Shown here in pieces: positions 1 to 7,648 of a stretch of DNA of 51,342 nucleotides. The stretch covers positions 1 through 51,342 of the forward strand of contig JAIUNY010000023.1 of NCBI GenBank assembly GCA_020161505.1, in the 5' to 3' direction. Below the pieces are notes generated by a model. The model was not told the origin of the DNA. It did no database searches and saw only the letters and a program-made list of their open reading frames with translations. The position numbers were made by a program, and so were the translations under genes. Source of the DNA: Armatimonadota bacterium (GTDB lineage Bacteria > Armatimonadota > Fimbriimonadia > Fimbriimonadales > Fimbriimonadaceae). Each line of letters opens with the position of its first letter. Position 1 is the stretch's first letter.

Positions 1-104
1 GGAGTGCTTGAAGTCTACTTCTGCGATGTCAAACTCGCACCCCTTGACGACCTCAAAGTGTCACGGATGTCGTGTCCTGAAGTGTCACGAATGTATTGAC
101 ACTT
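1..104 (+). mobile_element. Remnant/end of an insertion sequence (transposase C-terminal tail plus terminal repeats)
   Basis: Frame 1 is open from the window edge to a TGA at 97-99 and begins GVLEVYFCDVKLAPLD, which resembles the last strand of integrase-type (IS481/IS3-like) transposases, where WEVYF...IDL endings are common. The last part overlaps two direct copies of AAGTGTCACGRATGT (56-70 and 80-94, period 24) and an inverted pair AAGTGTCA (80-87) / TGACACTT (97-104), the kind of TGTCA-rich ends such elements carry. The rest of the element lies upstream of the window. The family assignment is inference from a short tail. Confidence 0.45.
56..104. repeat. Direct and inverted TGTCA-type repeats
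   Basis: AAGTGTCACGGATGT at 56-70 is repeated as AAGTGTCACGAATGT at 80-94. The second copy begins an 8-bp inverted repeat, AAGTGTCA at 80-87 with TGACACTT at 97-104. The arrangement suggests transposase-binding sites at an element terminus. Confidence 0.6.
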
Positions 105-156
105 GACATCAAGCTCGGAGAGGGCGTGGGCGGGGGTCGGTGGCAAGGGCCTGACG

Positions 157-182
157 CCCGACAGTCAAGGGATCGGGGCACC
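157..182 (+). repeat. Lone diverged arm of the palindromic repeat found at 18305-18442
   Basis: CCCGAC (157-162) followed after four bases by AAGGGATCGGGGCACC (167-182) matches the arm at 18413-18438 in 22 of 26 positions, the differences being confined to the four bases 163-166. No partner arm is visible nearby. It supports a dispersed repeat family rather than a one-off palindrome. Confidence 0.55.
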
Positions 183-214
183 ACGATGGGGGGAAATCGT
201 TCTGTGATGGGGAA

Positions 215-246
215 GCGCTCCTCTGACCACGTGATCGGAGGAGCGC
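215..246 (-). terminator. Possible terminator hairpin of the DUF4139 gene
   Basis: GCGCTCCTC (215-223) and GAGGAGCGC (238-246) form a perfect 9-bp stem with a 14-base loop, about 40 bases past the stop of the minus-strand gene ending at 287. On the minus strand it is followed by TTCCCC rather than a clear U-run, so intrinsic termination is uncertain. Confidence 0.4.
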
Positions 247-286
247 GAGGAGGCCGATTCTTGGCCGCGAGGATTCGGGAAGAGCT

Positions 287-1726
287 CTACCAGCGAGTCT
301 CGACGGAGTAGATCACCTGGCGTACTTCATTGGCCTTGAGCGGGACGGTGAACTCGTAGGTTTCGCTGTCCAGCTTCACCGGTTCGAGGTTGGTCTTGAG
401 GATCTTGTGCTGTCCCCAATGACGCTCGATCAGCGTGACGGTATCCGCCGTTTCCTTGCGATTCCGGAGTTCGATCACGAACGTCTCGCGCATCCCGCTC
501 CGGTTGTTGTTCGAGCCGATCCAGCTGAATTCGCTCCGCTTGCGCTCGACCACAACGTCGAAAGCTCGACCGACGTCCAGGGTAATTTTCTCTTCACGCG
601 GCGTGTGGTTGATCGTGCTCTCGCCGAGGAGTTGTAAGGAACCGGATGAATCGCGTTGGAAAACCTTGAATGTTCCGGCAGGCAGAGGCATCCCGAGCTT
701 GCTGGCCTTGTCATTTTTGAATTCAAGTCGAATGGTGGGTTTGATCGGCCCCGTGCCGACCTCGCCTTCACTCGGGCGGAATCCAGCGTAGTAGCGCATC
801 GGATCGACGATGAGCTTCTTTCCCACCGGAACTCCCACGGCCTCGAGGAGCGAGAGCTGCTTGATCTCCTTGTTGCGGATATCTGATGGTCGCCCGAGTG
901 TGTAGAGGTGGTAGTCGCCGAACTGTTCTTCCGAGAAGCTGTCCTTGGCGGCCGCCATGGCTGCCCGCTCCGGGCCACCCCGCGCGAATCCTGGCGGGTA
1001 GGTCGGCTGGACGCGGTTGACTTCACCGGCGAGGAGTTTGAGCTTGGCTCCGGGGAAGGTGGTTCCCGTGTTGTTGGTCACGGTCACCCAGCCTTTGAGA
1101 TCGCCGATTTTGCCCGCCTCATCGAGCGCGAGGACGTAGTCTGATTTCCAGCTGATCGCCTGAGCGAGATAGCTCAGTTCCACCGTGTTGACCCCCGCCA
1201 TGGCGGATTGCAGCATCCACACGAGTGTCGGCCGCGAGATCAGCCCAGAGGGGAGGGAACTGACCTCAATCTCTCCGTTCGGATTCAGGAGAATTCGCCC
1301 GTCGTCGGTCTGGATGACCATTCCGTTCCAGGTGCTACCCAGGTTGCCATTGGCATCGCTGACCACTGCGGTCGGGGCACTGACCAGGGTTCCTTCCAGC
1401 CGCTCTTTGACGCCGTTCGGCAGAATGCGGTTGAAGACGATTCTCTGCCCGACGGCTTTGTTCAAAATCGCGCTGGTGCTGATCAGGTCGTACTGGTAGC
1501 TCTGCTCCAGCACCGAGAATGAGCCAGGCTTGGTGACCGACCGGATGGCGACGCTGTTTGCCTCAATGGTCTGGGCGACATCTTCAATTCCGATGGTCTG
1601 AATCCCCTCTTGCAGAGTTAGATCGCGCTGCTGTTTGACGAGGGCGAAGCCTCCGTTGTAGATTGTCAGCTCCGTTTGCGAGGGCGCGGCCATGCCTAAA
1701 ACTACCCCCAAAGCGATTCCCGTCAT
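287..1726 (-). CDS. DUF4139-type exported protein
   Basis: 479 residues. It starts MTGIALGVVLGMAAPSQTELTIYNGGFALV, a short hydrophobic signal-like segment followed by the 'yNgGfAlV' strand typical of DUF4139 proteins; the body is beta-rich with the usual late segment around RNRKETADTVTLIERHWG. The function of the family is unknown; members are usually secreted or surface-associated. The ATG at 1726 is chosen because AGGAG lies about 10 bases upstream; an in-frame start at 1780 would add 18 charged residues before the signal segment. A small dyad CCGTCC-GA-GGACGG (1746-1759) lies in the leader. The gene is transcribed divergently from the DinB-like gene at 1849 and appears to be single. Confidence 0.7.
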   Translation of the reverse strand: MTGIALGVVLGMAAPSQTELTIYNGGFALVKQQRDLTLQEGIQTIGIEDVAQTIEANSVAIRSVTKPGSFSVLEQSYQYDLISTSAILNKAVGQRIVFNRILPNGVKERLEGTLVSAPTAVVSDANGNLGSTWNGMVIQTDDGRILLNPNGEIEVSSLPSGLISRPTLVWMLQSAMAGVNTVELSYLAQAISWKSDYVLALDEAGKIGDLKGWVTVTNNTGTTFPGAKLKLLAGEVNRVQPTYPPGFARGGPERAAMAAAKDSFSEEQFGDYHLYTLGRPSDIRNKEIKQLSLLEAVGVPVGKKLIVDPMRYYAGFRPSEGEVGTGPIKPTIRLEFKNDKASKLGMPLPAGTFKVFQRDSSGSLQLLGESTINHTPREEKITLDVGRAFDVVVERKRSEFSWIGSNNNRSGMRETFVIELRNRKETADTVTLIERHWGQHKILKTNLEPVKLDSETYEFTVPLKANEVRQVIYSVETRW

Positions 1727-1848
1727 GTTCTGTTTTCTCCTGTTGCCGTCCGAGGACGGTCTCCTTTCCATTGGACGCACGGGTGGAACAGTCGTTACGG
1801 AAAATGGGGAACCATTCTTGCGCTGAAGCCCGGTATCGTGGAGTTCTC

Positions 1849-2319
1849 ATGTCTGTTCTGAAGGCACATATTGTTGGCGCACTCGAAGAAGCGAAGCGCT
1901 GTTACCTCAAAGACTTCGCCGCCCTTTCTCACGATGTCCTCGCGAAGTCTCCGGGTGGGGCGGCCCGATCTGGCTATGATTTCACCTATGAAGTCTGCGT
2001 GGTGAATGACCGGTTTGCCAAGATCGTGGCGGGAGAGAATCCGGGAGAATGGCCGTTCGACGGATGGGTGACCTGCCCGGCGGAGAAGCAGAACAAGGAT
2101 CTCCTTGCGGCCGAGCTCACGGCAGCGACGGATCGGTTCATCGCGGCAATTGATGCGGCGAGCGAAGAGAGTCTGCTTGCTCCGACGGAGAGCATGGGGC
2201 AGCCCTCGAGCAACTCAAAGCTCGCGTTCCGCATGGCGGTTCACATGATGTATCACACCGGTCAGCTGAACTATCTTCAATCGATGAACGGCGACGACGA
2301 CATGCACTGGATGGACTAA
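1849..2319 (+). CDS. DinB-like four-helix protein
   Basis: 156 residues, starting MSVLKAHIVGALEEAKR. The helical composition and the C-terminal HMMYHTGQLNYLQ resemble the last helix of the DinB/YfiT superfamily, where spaced histidines bind a divalent metal; a further His is at HDVLAKSP near residue 28. DinB-superfamily proteins are often thiol-dependent transferases or of unknown role. The frame is open further upstream, but that stretch runs into the divergent gene's promoter region and its composition is unlike a protein of this family. It converges on prfC with 31 bases between stops. A second, clearly different DinB-like protein is at 3982-4602. Confidence 0.7.
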   Translation: MSVLKAHIVGALEEAKRCYLKDFAALSHDVLAKSPGGAARSGYDFTYEVCVVNDRFAKIVAGENPGEWPFDGWVTCPAEKQNKDLLAAELTAATDRFIAAIDAASEESLLAPTESMGQPSSNSKLAFRMAVHMMYHTGQLNYLQSMNGDDDMHWMD

Positions 2320-2350
2320 AGTTCTCTGCGTGTAGCTGCGAAGCTAGTCA

Positions 2351-3946
2351 TTAAGGCTGCTGACTGAGCAAGCGGCTCTCGGTGAGCTTCGTTTCGAAAT
2401 TCGTGATCTGAAAAGGACTCGAGAAGAGGAGCACGAGACGCCCTTTCAGGTCACGAAGTCTCTTTACGTCGCTGGTAAAGAAAAGCCGGTTTAGCTCGCC
2501 TTCGTTCCCGTCAAACCAGCGGATGTGTGGGTGAGGGAGTCTTTGGAATCGTATGTCGATATTGTATTCAGTTTTCATTCGAAAAGTGACGACATCAAAC
2601 TGAAGTTCACCGACCGCCCCTAGCACGTACTGACGTTGTGATGAGGTGGCATCGAGGAAGAGATTCACCAGTCCTTCTTCGGCAAGCTGCTCGATGCCCT
2701 TTTCGTATTGCTTAAACTTTGTGGTGTCGTTGTTCATCACCGAAGCGAAGAGCTCCGGAACAAACTGAGGAACGCGATCGTACGACAGAGCGGGATCGGT
2801 GGAAAGTGTATCACCAAGCCTCAAGAATCCTGGATTAGGAATCCCGATGATATCGCCCGGGAATGCCTCCAAGATGGTTTCTCGGTCGCTCCCGAAAATG
2901 CGGACTGGGCGGGTGAGCTTCATCGCTTTCTTCGAATTGACATGGGTCACCTCCATGTCTTTTTCGAACTTCCCGGACACAACTCGTAGGAATGCAATTC
3001 TGTCACGATGGTCCGGGTTCATATTCGCCTGAATTTTGAACACGAATGCACTGAATTCGTCCGATTTCACCATTTCTACGGTCTCCGGACTGGGAGCCAT
3101 TTGGATGAAGCTATCCAGAAATTGATCGACACCGAAGTTCGTGAGCGCGGAGCCGAAATACATGGGGGAAATCCGGCCAGCGAGGACGGCTTCGGAAGTC
3201 AACGGCTCCGTTGCAATATCAAGCAACTCGATATCTTCGATCAACTTATCGTACTGAGTTTGACCAATAAGCTCTGGCAGGTCAGGATCGTTCAGAGATA
3301 CCGTGCTTTGAGTCGCTTTGGTGGAACCCCGAGCCACTCTTTGGTAGAGAACTACTTCTTTTCTATCGCGAACGTAGATGCCCTGGAAGGCGATGCCATC
3401 CCCAATCGGCCAGTTGACCGGGACACACGTGAGCCCAAGGTACTTCTCAATATTCTCAAGAATCTCAACCGGTCCAAGACCATCGTGATCGAGCTTGTTC
3501 ACGAACGTAAAGATGGGGGTTCCGCGCTGCTTACAAACGGCAAAGAGCTTCGTCGTCTGGGGCTCTACGCCTTTGGCAAAGTCGATCACCATCACGGCAC
3601 TATCCGCGGCGGTGAGAGTTCGGTATGTGTCGGCGGAGAAGTCGTTGTGGCCGGGCGTGTCGAGAAGGTTGAGCACGTGGTCGTCATACTCAAATTGCAG
3701 CACGGTGGATGTAACGGAGATACCGCGCTGCTTCTCAAGTTCCATCCAGTCGGATGTCGCTTTCTTACCCGCTGAACGAGCCTTCACCGCCCCGGCCGAC
3801 TGAATCGCACCCCCGTAAAGAAGCAATTTCTCGGTGAGGGTGGTTTTCCCGGCGTCCGGGTGCGAGATGATCGCAAACGTACGTCTTCTTGAGGCTTCTT
3901 TCTTGGTATGTGTGGGCATATCGCGTAACAAAGGGCGCTCGGTCAT
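2351..3946 (-). CDS. prfC: Peptide chain release factor 3 (RF3)
   Basis: 531 residues. RF3 is the GTPase that recycles RF1/RF2 from the ribosome after peptide release. The G1 loop HPDAGKTT (about residues 29-36), the G3 DTPGHNDF and G4 NKLD motifs are present, and the SRRRTFAIISHPDAGKTTL start region is very close to classical bacterial RF3; length also matches (about 529). The C-terminus includes the QFDVVTFRMKTEYN segment of domain III. Two ATGs are possible: 3946 (used here, weak GAGA upstream) and 3919 (MPTHTKKEAS), which fits the family N-terminus better. The gene looks more AT-rich than its neighbours, suggesting possible horizontal acquisition. Confidence 0.95.
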   Translation of the reverse strand: MTERPLLRDMPTHTKKEASRRRTFAIISHPDAGKTTLTEKLLLYGGAIQSAGAVKARSAGKKATSDWMELEKQRGISVTSTVLQFEYDDHVLNLLDTPGHNDFSADTYRTLTAADSAVMVIDFAKGVEPQTTKLFAVCKQRGTPIFTFVNKLDHDGLGPVEILENIEKYLGLTCVPVNWPIGDGIAFQGIYVRDRKEVVLYQRVARGSTKATQSTVSLNDPDLPELIGQTQYDKLIEDIELLDIATEPLTSEAVLAGRISPMYFGSALTNFGVDQFLDSFIQMAPSPETVEMVKSDEFSAFVFKIQANMNPDHRDRIAFLRVVSGKFEKDMEVTHVNSKKAMKLTRPVRIFGSDRETILEAFPGDIIGIPNPGFLRLGDTLSTDPALSYDRVPQFVPELFASVMNNDTTKFKQYEKGIEQLAEEGLVNLFLDATSSQRQYVLGAVGELQFDVVTFRMKTEYNIDIRFQRLPHPHIRWFDGNEGELNRLFFTSDVKRLRDLKGRLVLLFSSPFQITNFETKLTESRLLSQQP

Positions 3947-3972
3947 ATTTTCTCAGCGACGCCCGAGCGCCC
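3933..3972 (-). terminator. Inverted repeat overlapping the 5' end of prfC
   Basis: GGGCGCTCG (3933-3941) and CGAGCGCCC (3964-3972) are perfect 9-bp arms. On the minus strand the hairpin follows the stop of the gene at 3982 by ten bases and is followed by TTTGTT, as expected of a terminator, yet its loop contains the first possible prfC ATG (3946). This favours the internal prfC start at 3919, or a hairpin that controls prfC. Confidence 0.5.
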
Positions 3973-3981
3973 TAGTATTCA

Positions 3982-4602
3982 TCAAAGGGAAGAAACGTCC
4001 TTGGCCCGATCTTCAATCTGCCTCACGTGACGCTCCGTGTGTTCGCACAAGATCAGCAGCCCGTCGGCTAGAGTCAGTTTGAGGATCGGGATGAAAGGGT
4101 TGGCGAACTTGCCGCTGAGATCGCTGCCGTGCAGGGCTTGGCACCATGCCGCGACCTGATGCTGGCGCGCCGTCCACTCGGAGAGGAGACGGTCTTTTTC
4201 ATATCTCTTCGCCTGCGGCGTCATGCCTCGGGGCACCGGGACATCTTTGCTTGGGCCGGCCATTTTGGCAATTTGCTTCCCGAGGTAGGTGTGGGGGATC
4301 GGTTGATCGGGAGCTTTGATGGCTCTGAGGACAAGCGGCTCCATTTTTGAGCAGTAGGGTCGCGCGCTCAGGTTCAGGTGTTCGATCACCTCGGCGCATG
4401 ACCAAATGCCGGGCTGGGGTTGCTGGTTGAATTGATCCTCCGTGAGAGGGGCGCAGGCTTCGGCAACCCGCTCCGCGTGATTTTCCAAGGCATGCTCCCA
4501 GGCAATGAGTTGATCGACAGCTGGCACGCCAGGAGGGTACCAGTCTGTGAACGGGCTATCGGTATTCGGCCCGCTCGATCTGGGCGCGGAAGAATTCGCC
4601 AT
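3982..4602 (-). CDS. DinB superfamily protein
   Basis: 206 residues. The pattern is that of a DinB_2-type four-helix bundle: PGIWSCAEVIEHLNLS (an early helix with His), a middle basic stretch, then LILCEHTERHVRQIED near the C-terminus with paired histidines that in the family bind a metal. Enzymatic function is unknown. AGGAG lies 10 bases before the ATG at 4602. The start lies inside the end of the upstream DUF6544-like gene (47-bp overlap), suggesting coupled translation of the two genes. Confidence 0.75.
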   Translation of the reverse strand: MANSSAPRSSGPNTDSPFTDWYPPGVPAVDQLIAWEHALENHAERVAEACAPLTEDQFNQQPQPGIWSCAEVIEHLNLSARPYCSKMEPLVLRAIKAPDQPIPHTYLGKQIAKMAGPSKDVPVPRGMTPQAKRYEKDRLLSEWTARQHQVAAWCQALHGSDLSGKFANPFIPILKLTLADGLLILCEHTERHVRQIEDRAKDVSSL

Positions 4603-5299
4603 TCTCCCCGAACTCCTGATCGCTTTCTGCCCAACCGGCGCTGATCTTGGTGGGGATTCGGAATCCGTCGAACGCGCCGGTCTCCTCGACTACGACACGG
4701 AAGGTGCGCTCCTTGAATCCTTCGCCCGGCACCTCGCCCCATCGGGCGATGGAGCAGCCTCGCAATCGGCCATTCGGTTCGATTTCAAACGCGACCGGAA
4801 CCTTGGCACCGGCGACCGAGATGAGAGCGCGAGCCTGGCCCGGCCTGTCAGCCTCCCACCGAACTTGCGTGCCGAGCAGGGCCGGAGGGAGCCAGCAGAG
4901 TTCACCGGCGTAGCGACCTGCAGCGGACTTCGTGATGTCTGGGCCGGATGCTTTCATCAAGGGGATGAGGCCGAGGATTTTCCAGGCCATTTCTCCCTGA
5001 CCCAGGATCAAGCGATCTGCTCCCGAGACGGGGAGGCTTTGCACCTTCGTGCGCGCTGACCATTCAAATCCTTGTGAGGAATGGAGCCATTCCGTGGCTT
5101 CGAACTTGGCCCAGCTCTTGAGCCTGATCTCGCCGGACATGGTCAGGCGGGTGATGGTCGGGAAGGGCGTGCCTTCCTCGATCGCCCACCTTAAGTAACT
5201 TTGTGCGTTCTGCGGTAGCCGCGAGATCAGTCCGCTATGAAACAGTGTGGTGCGCGGGGGCGCACTCTCCCACAGAGTCTGCAGAGAAGTTTCTCCCAT
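4556..5299 (-). CDS. DUF6544-like protein of unknown function
   Basis: 247 residues. Begins MGETSLQTLWESAPP and contains FHSGLISRLPQNAQSYLRWA followed by SGEIRLKSWAKFEA and later GELCWLPPALL, an arrangement I associate with the DUF6544 (formerly DUF6920) family; no enzymatic role is known and no catalytic motif stands out. No signal peptide or membrane segment is evident. GGAGG sits six bases before the ATG. It overlaps the following DinB-family gene by 47 bp and lies 80 bp downstream of the GYF/TM2 gene on the same strand, so the three may share a transcript. Confidence 0.6.
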   Translation of the reverse strand: MGETSLQTLWESAPPRTTLFHSGLISRLPQNAQSYLRWAIEEGTPFPTITRLTMSGEIRLKSWAKFEATEWLHSSQGFEWSARTKVQSLPVSGADRLILGQGEMAWKILGLIPLMKASGPDITKSAAGRYAGELCWLPPALLGTQVRWEADRPGQARALISVAGAKVPVAFEIEPNGRLRGCSIARWGEVPGEGFKERTFRVVVEETGAFDGFRIPTKISAGWAESDQEFGENGEFFRAQIERAEYR

Positions 5300-5379
5300 C
5301 GTTTGCCTCCGGATTCAGTATCTCCGGGAAATGCTGTGACGGTGATGGGACGATTTGGGACACGCTGCGCCCTAGAGAA

Positions 5380-5949
5380 TTAGTCCACGAGCTCGCGCCC
5401 GTAGCCATCGTGGCGAAGTCCGCCGACGAGAATATAGATCGCGTCAAGCCAGGCCCAGATCAGGCCAACGAAGCACATGGTGGTGATGAGCTGAAGCATC
5501 CCGTGGGCGGCGTAGCCCAGATAGAAGCGTCCGAATCCGGGGATGAAGTTGAGGAGCCCGGCAACGGCGCGCTTTTTGTCGCTCTTCAGGGTGTTCAGGG
5601 TGCCGTAGGGCATCGGGTATCCACCGTAGGGTGCGGCTGCGGGGGTGAACTCCGGGTTCGGGACGAAGCTGGTGGAGATGCTTGGAGTGGGTGACTGAAC
5701 CGTCGGGGATGGGCGGGTTCCCGGCATTGGCGTTGGAGGAGGTTGCTGGGGAAGGGCACCGAACTTGTCTCTGAGCTCGAAGATGCCTCCTGCCGGCTGC
5801 CAATCTGCCATCCCGGGGCGCCAGAGATAGGTTTCTCGGTCAATGACGCCATCGGAAACGAGTTCGGAAATCTGCTGGAACGTGAGCGGGCCCAATTGGC
5901 CGTAATGGCCCACGTAATACCATTCCGGTTGCTCGTCGACAATGCTCAT
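5380..5949 (-). CDS. GYF_2 + TM2 domain membrane protein
   Basis: 189 residues from the ATG at 5949 (an in-frame GTG at 5961 is also possible). The N-terminal 50 residues, WYYVGHYGQLGPLTFQQI with GVIDRETYLWRPGMADW, are a GYF_2 (DUF4339) domain, a small peptide-binding fold. A Pro-rich linker (PQQPPPTPMPG and on) follows. The C-terminal third (KKRAVAGLLNFIPGFGRFYL, then GLIWAWLDAIYILVGG) is a TM2 domain with two membrane segments. Such proteins are common in diderms, but their roles are mostly unknown. It is divergent from gltX. Confidence 0.8.
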   Translation of the reverse strand: MSIVDEQPEWYYVGHYGQLGPLTFQQISELVSDGVIDRETYLWRPGMADWQPAGGIFELRDKFGALPQQPPPTPMPGTRPSPTVQSPTPSISTSFVPNPEFTPAAAPYGGYPMPYGTLNTLKSDKKRAVAGLLNFIPGFGRFYLGYAAHGMLQLITTMCFVGLIWAWLDAIYILVGGLRHDGYGRELVD

Positions 5950-5963
5950 AAGCCCAGCCACTT

Positions 5964-5979
5964 CGCAGAATGTTCTGCG
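5964..5979. promoter_or_regulatory. Perfect 16-bp dyad, candidate operator
   Basis: CGCAGAA (5964-5970) TG TTCTGCG (5973-5979) is a perfect inverted repeat with a 2-base centre, 15 bases from the ATG of the GYF/TM2 gene and about 120 bases before gltX. The symmetry and spacing are typical of a homodimeric repressor site. The regulator is not identified. Confidence 0.4.
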
Positions 5980-6067
5980 TGCTTCATTCTAGGACATGAA
6001 TGGCCCCGGAGAGGTTGCGCGGGCCTAACGACTCTTTGCGAGAACGCGATCCGCAGACCGTCCGGGA

Positions 6068-6084
6068 GGCAGGATCGCCCTGCC
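6068..6084 (+). other. Small hairpin in the gltX leader
   Basis: GGCAGG (6068-6073) and CCTGCC (6079-6084) form a tight 6-bp stem with a 5-base loop ending 16 bases before the gltX ATG. No U-run follows, so it is not an obvious terminator. It may be a translational control element or chance; no T-box motif was seen. Confidence 0.3.
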
Positions 6085-6100
6085 AGGTAGCCTCTGACGC

Positions 6101-7648
6101 ATGTCAGTACGCGTTCGGTTCGCCCCGTCGCCCACCGGATTGCTCCATGTGGGAGCCCTTCGCACCGTGGTCTTCAACGATCTCTTTGCGAAGCGCCACC
6201 AGGGCACCCTCATTCTGCGGATTGAGGACACGGACCGCACGCGCTACAACCCGGAAAGCGAGGCGGAGTTTATCGAGACCCTGAAATGGGTCGGGATCGA
6301 ATTCCATGAGGGCCCTCACGTTGGCGGCGACTTTGGGCCGTACCGGCAGAGCGAGAGAAAAGAGGCGGGAATCTACACACCGTTTGTGGAGGAATTGCTC
6401 GCAAAGGGCGCGGCGTATGAGGCCTTTGAGACTCCCGAGGAGCTGGAGCAGATGCGTGAGTTCCAGCGCATTAACAAGATGCCGACGGGTTACTTTGGTG
6501 GCGACTGGCGCGATGCCACGCCAGAGCAAGTCGCGGCGGCGAAGGCCGAGGGCAAGCCATGCGTGATCCGGCTGAAGATTCCACGCAACACCGCGATTGT
6601 TGGCGAGGACGTCGTGCGGGGCAAGCTGGAGTGGGACAGCAACACCGTTGATGATCCGGTGATTATCAAGGCCGACGGGATGCCGACCTATCACTTTGCT
6701 GCGATGGTGGATGACCATCTGATGCAGATCACCCACGTCTTCCGAGGCGAGGAATGGATCAGTAGCTATCCGAAGCATATTGCGCTGTTTGATGCGTTTG
6801 GGTGGGACAAGCCGGTGTTCGTCCACTGCCCGGTCATTGTCGGGAACGACGGCAAGAAACTGAGCAAGCGCCACGGCGCCACTCGCGTGCTGGACTACAA
6901 GTACGATGGCTTCCTGCCGGATGCGCTCAAGAACTTTGTTGCCTTGATCGGCTGGAACCCGGGTGATGATCGTGAGATCATGGCTCCGGACGAGCTGGCT
7001 TCCGCGTTCCACTTGGAAGGAATTCAGGCTAGCCCGGGCAAGTTCGACATGGAAAAGCTCAAGTGGATGAACGGCGTGGGCATTCGTTCTCTTGACCGCG
7101 ATTCGCTCATTTCGACGGTTTCCGAACTGGTTAAGGATCCCGAGATCTTGTCGTACTATGCGGGCAAGGAACCCGAAGATCCGGCTCCGAAGATTTCGGC
7201 TGACGAGTACCATCGGGCGATCAGCACCTTGGCATCTGCGCTGGATAACGACTCTGCGTTCGCCGAGCAGTGCGTGGTTCTCGAGCAAGAACGGGTGCAA
7301 ACCCTGGCTGATTTTGGCCCCGCGACGGAGTTCTTCTTGGTTGAGGAGCTGAGCTACGATGAGAAAGCGGTCGAAAAGTGGTTCGGCGAGCCGCACGTCC
7401 GCAAGTTGCTTGATGATTTGGCGGGCTTTGTTTCCGGCAAGAGCGAAGTCTCGGTGGAGGAATGCGAGGGGTTCGTGAAAGGCTGGGCGGCAGAGAACGG
7501 GTTTGACAAAATCGGCCCGGTGGTGCACCCCACTCGCGTGGCTCTGAGTGGAAAGACCTCCGGGCCGGGGCTGTTTGACCTGATGTCCTGTCTGGGGCCG
7601 GATCGGATCGCCAAGCGAATCGCCCGGGCCAAGGAACTTCTTCGATGA
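6101..7648 (+). CDS. gltX: Glutamyl-tRNA synthetase
   Basis: 515 residues, class I synthetase charging tRNA-Glu. VRFAPSPTGLLHVGALRT carries the HIGH-type signature (H16-V-G-A) and KKLSKRHG (about 252-259) the KMSKS-type loop. RIEDTDRTR and the EEWISSYPKH region, typical of GltX, are present. The zinc-binding cysteines of E. coli GltX are absent (AYEAFETPEEL), as in many bacteria. GluRS may be discriminating or non-discriminating; this cannot be decided here. The C-terminal anticodon-binding region is shorter and more divergent than the catalytic core. hisD follows with a 4-base ATGA overlap. Confidence 0.96.
   Translation: MSVRVRFAPSPTGLLHVGALRTVVFNDLFAKRHQGTLILRIEDTDRTRYNPESEAEFIETLKWVGIEFHEGPHVGGDFGPYRQSERKEAGIYTPFVEELLAKGAAYEAFETPEELEQMREFQRINKMPTGYFGGDWRDATPEQVAAAKAEGKPCVIRLKIPRNTAIVGEDVVRGKLEWDSNTVDDPVIIKADGMPTYHFAAMVDDHLMQITHVFRGEEWISSYPKHIALFDAFGWDKPVFVHCPVIVGNDGKKLSKRHGATRVLDYKYDGFLPDALKNFVALIGWNPGDDREIMAPDELASAFHLEGIQASPGKFDMEKLKWMNGVGIRSLDRDSLISTVSELVKDPEILSYYAGKEPEDPAPKISADEYHRAISTLASALDNDSAFAEQCVVLEQERVQTLADFGPATEFFLVEELSYDEKAVEKWFGEPHVRKLLDDLAGFVSGKSEVSVEECEGFVKGWAAENGFDKIGPVVHPTRVALSGKTSGPGLFDLMSCLGPDRIAKRIARAKELLR

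Noticed and set aside
3008-3775. 255-codon open frame antisense to prfC
   Set aside because: No recognisable domain, and it lies fully inside the well-supported RF3 gene.
6104-7528. 474-codon open frame antisense to gltX
   Set aside because: It mirrors the codon pattern of gltX, resembles no protein, and gltX has all its motifs; long antisense frames are expected at this GC content.
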